The notes under the pieces: generated by a model
Databases searched by the model: none
What the model saw: only the letters and a program-made list of their open reading frames with translations
Told to the model about the DNA's origin: nothing
Assembly (NCBI GenBank): GCA_946055445.1
Contig: CAMGGF010000108.1
Location: forward strand, 1 to 5,274
Source: an uncultured Ruminococcus sp.
GTDB taxonomy: Bacteria > Bacillota > Clostridia > Oscillospirales > Acutalibacteraceae
Length of the DNA stretch: 5,274 nucleotides
Reading direction: 5' to 3'
Position numbers and translations under genes: made by a program
Shown here: piece after piece, positions 4,859-5,274 of the stretch
Position numbering within the stretch: the first letter of the stretch is position 1
How the letters are laid out: each line of letters starts with the position of its first letter

Positions 4859-5274
4859 ATGAAAGAGTTTATCATTACAAAAAATGATGCCGGTCAGCGG
4901 CTCGACAAATTTTTACACAAAACCGTACCGAATCTGCCGCAATCCTTACTTTACAAATCCATTCGCACAAAAAATATCAAAGTAAACGGCAAACGGGCGG
5001 AAATTTCCACGCGGCTTTGCGAGGGTGACTCAGTAACAGTGTTTGTCGCTGATGAATTCCTTGCACAATCGGAAACAACCTATGATTTTTTGCGTGCGGG
5101 CAAGGCGCTTGATATTGTTTACGAGGACGAAAATTTACTTTTACTCAACAAAAAGGCCGGAGTTCTTTGTCACCCCGATGACCGTGAGTATATTGACACG
5201 CTCATCGGGCGTGTAAAACGCTATTTATATGACAAGGGTGAATACTTGCCACAGCAAGAAAATTCCTTTACACC
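4859..5274 (+). CDS. RluA-family 23S rRNA pseudouridine synthase, 3' partial
   Basis: The first 138 codons are visible and the frame is open at the right edge. Residues about 10-65 form an S4 RNA-binding domain (AGQRLDKFL, then SLLYKSIR, IKVNGKR, and TRLCEGDSV). The catalytic domain begins at about 84 with LDIVYEDENLLLLNKKAGVLCHP, the typical RluC/RluD beta-strand entry. The HRLD motif with the catalytic aspartate would lie beyond the window, so activity cannot be judged. These enzymes convert specific uridines of rRNA to pseudouridine. The ATG at 4859 is preceded by a weak AGGGA (4845-4849) 9 nt upstream, and the MKEFIITKNDAGQRLDKFL start fits the family N terminus. It faces away from the 3D-domain gene. 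RluC, RluD or YlyB/YjbO-type specificity cannot be assigned from this part. Confidence 0.92.
   Translation, partial: MKEFIITKNDAGQRLDKFLHKTVPNLPQSLLYKSIRTKNIKVNGKRAEISTRLCEGDSVTVFVADEFLAQSETTYDFLRAGKALDIVYEDENLLLLNKKAGVLCHPDDREYIDTLIGRVKRYLYDKGEYLPQQENSFT

Noticed and set aside
4430..4875. Two overlapping minus-strand frames of about 97 codons, one with a hydrophobic segment
   Set aside because: Neither has a Shine-Dalgarno site; the composition reflects AT-rich noncoding DNA and the second runs into the RluA-family gene start.

Overview
The window looks like a chromosomal segment of an anaerobic, endospore-forming Firmicute of class Clostridia. The evidence is a complete cotJABC spore-coat operon, a biotin-dependent sodium-pump decarboxylase of the kind used by amino-acid or dicarboxylate fermenters, strong Shine-Dalgarno sites, a YabE-like cell-wall protein, and coding DNA of medium GC next to AT-rich intergenic DNA. 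I cannot name the species.

Layout. Positions 1-1666 (+) hold the end of an operon for a membrane Na+-translocating decarboxylase. First comes the 3' part of a biotin carrier (gamma) subunit, whose visible part contains two biotinyl domains in tandem instead of the usual one. The complete beta subunit, the sodium-translocating membrane protein, follows. The order gamma then beta fits glutaconyl-CoA, methylmalonyl-CoA and oxaloacetate decarboxylase operons; the alpha subunit, which would fix the substrate, lies outside the window. A strong intrinsic terminator closes the operon at 1682-1719.

Positions 1718-2832 (-) hold cotJA-cotJB-cotJC, tightly coupled (ATGA overlap, then a 3-nt gap), with cotJA read from a TTG codon. 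CotJC is a di-manganese catalase-family protein with all expected metal ligands. Upstream are a candidate sigma-E -10 element, a perfect inverted repeat, and the terminator of the next gene.

Positions 2955-4208 (-) encode a secreted protein with three DUF348 repeats, a G5 domain and a C-terminal 3D domain (YabE/Sps-like, cell-wall remodelling). It is preceded by a leader of about 130 nt and by a textbook sigma-A promoter (TTGACA-17-TATAAT).

Positions 4375-4858 are AT-rich and hold no convincing gene. They contain a LexA-type palindrome (GAAC-N4-GTTC), several small repeats, and an extended -10 promoter for the next gene. From 4859 (+) to the right edge runs the N-terminal part of an RluA-family pseudouridine synthase (S4 domain and start of the catalytic domain).

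The genes form three unrelated functional blocks: sodium-motive energy metabolism, spore coat and cell wall, and RNA modification. I see no phage, CRISPR, IS or toxin-antitoxin elements. The points most worth a second look are the tandem biotinyl domains with a divergent first biotin site, the LexA-like box with no obvious client gene, and the structured leader of the 3D-domain gene.
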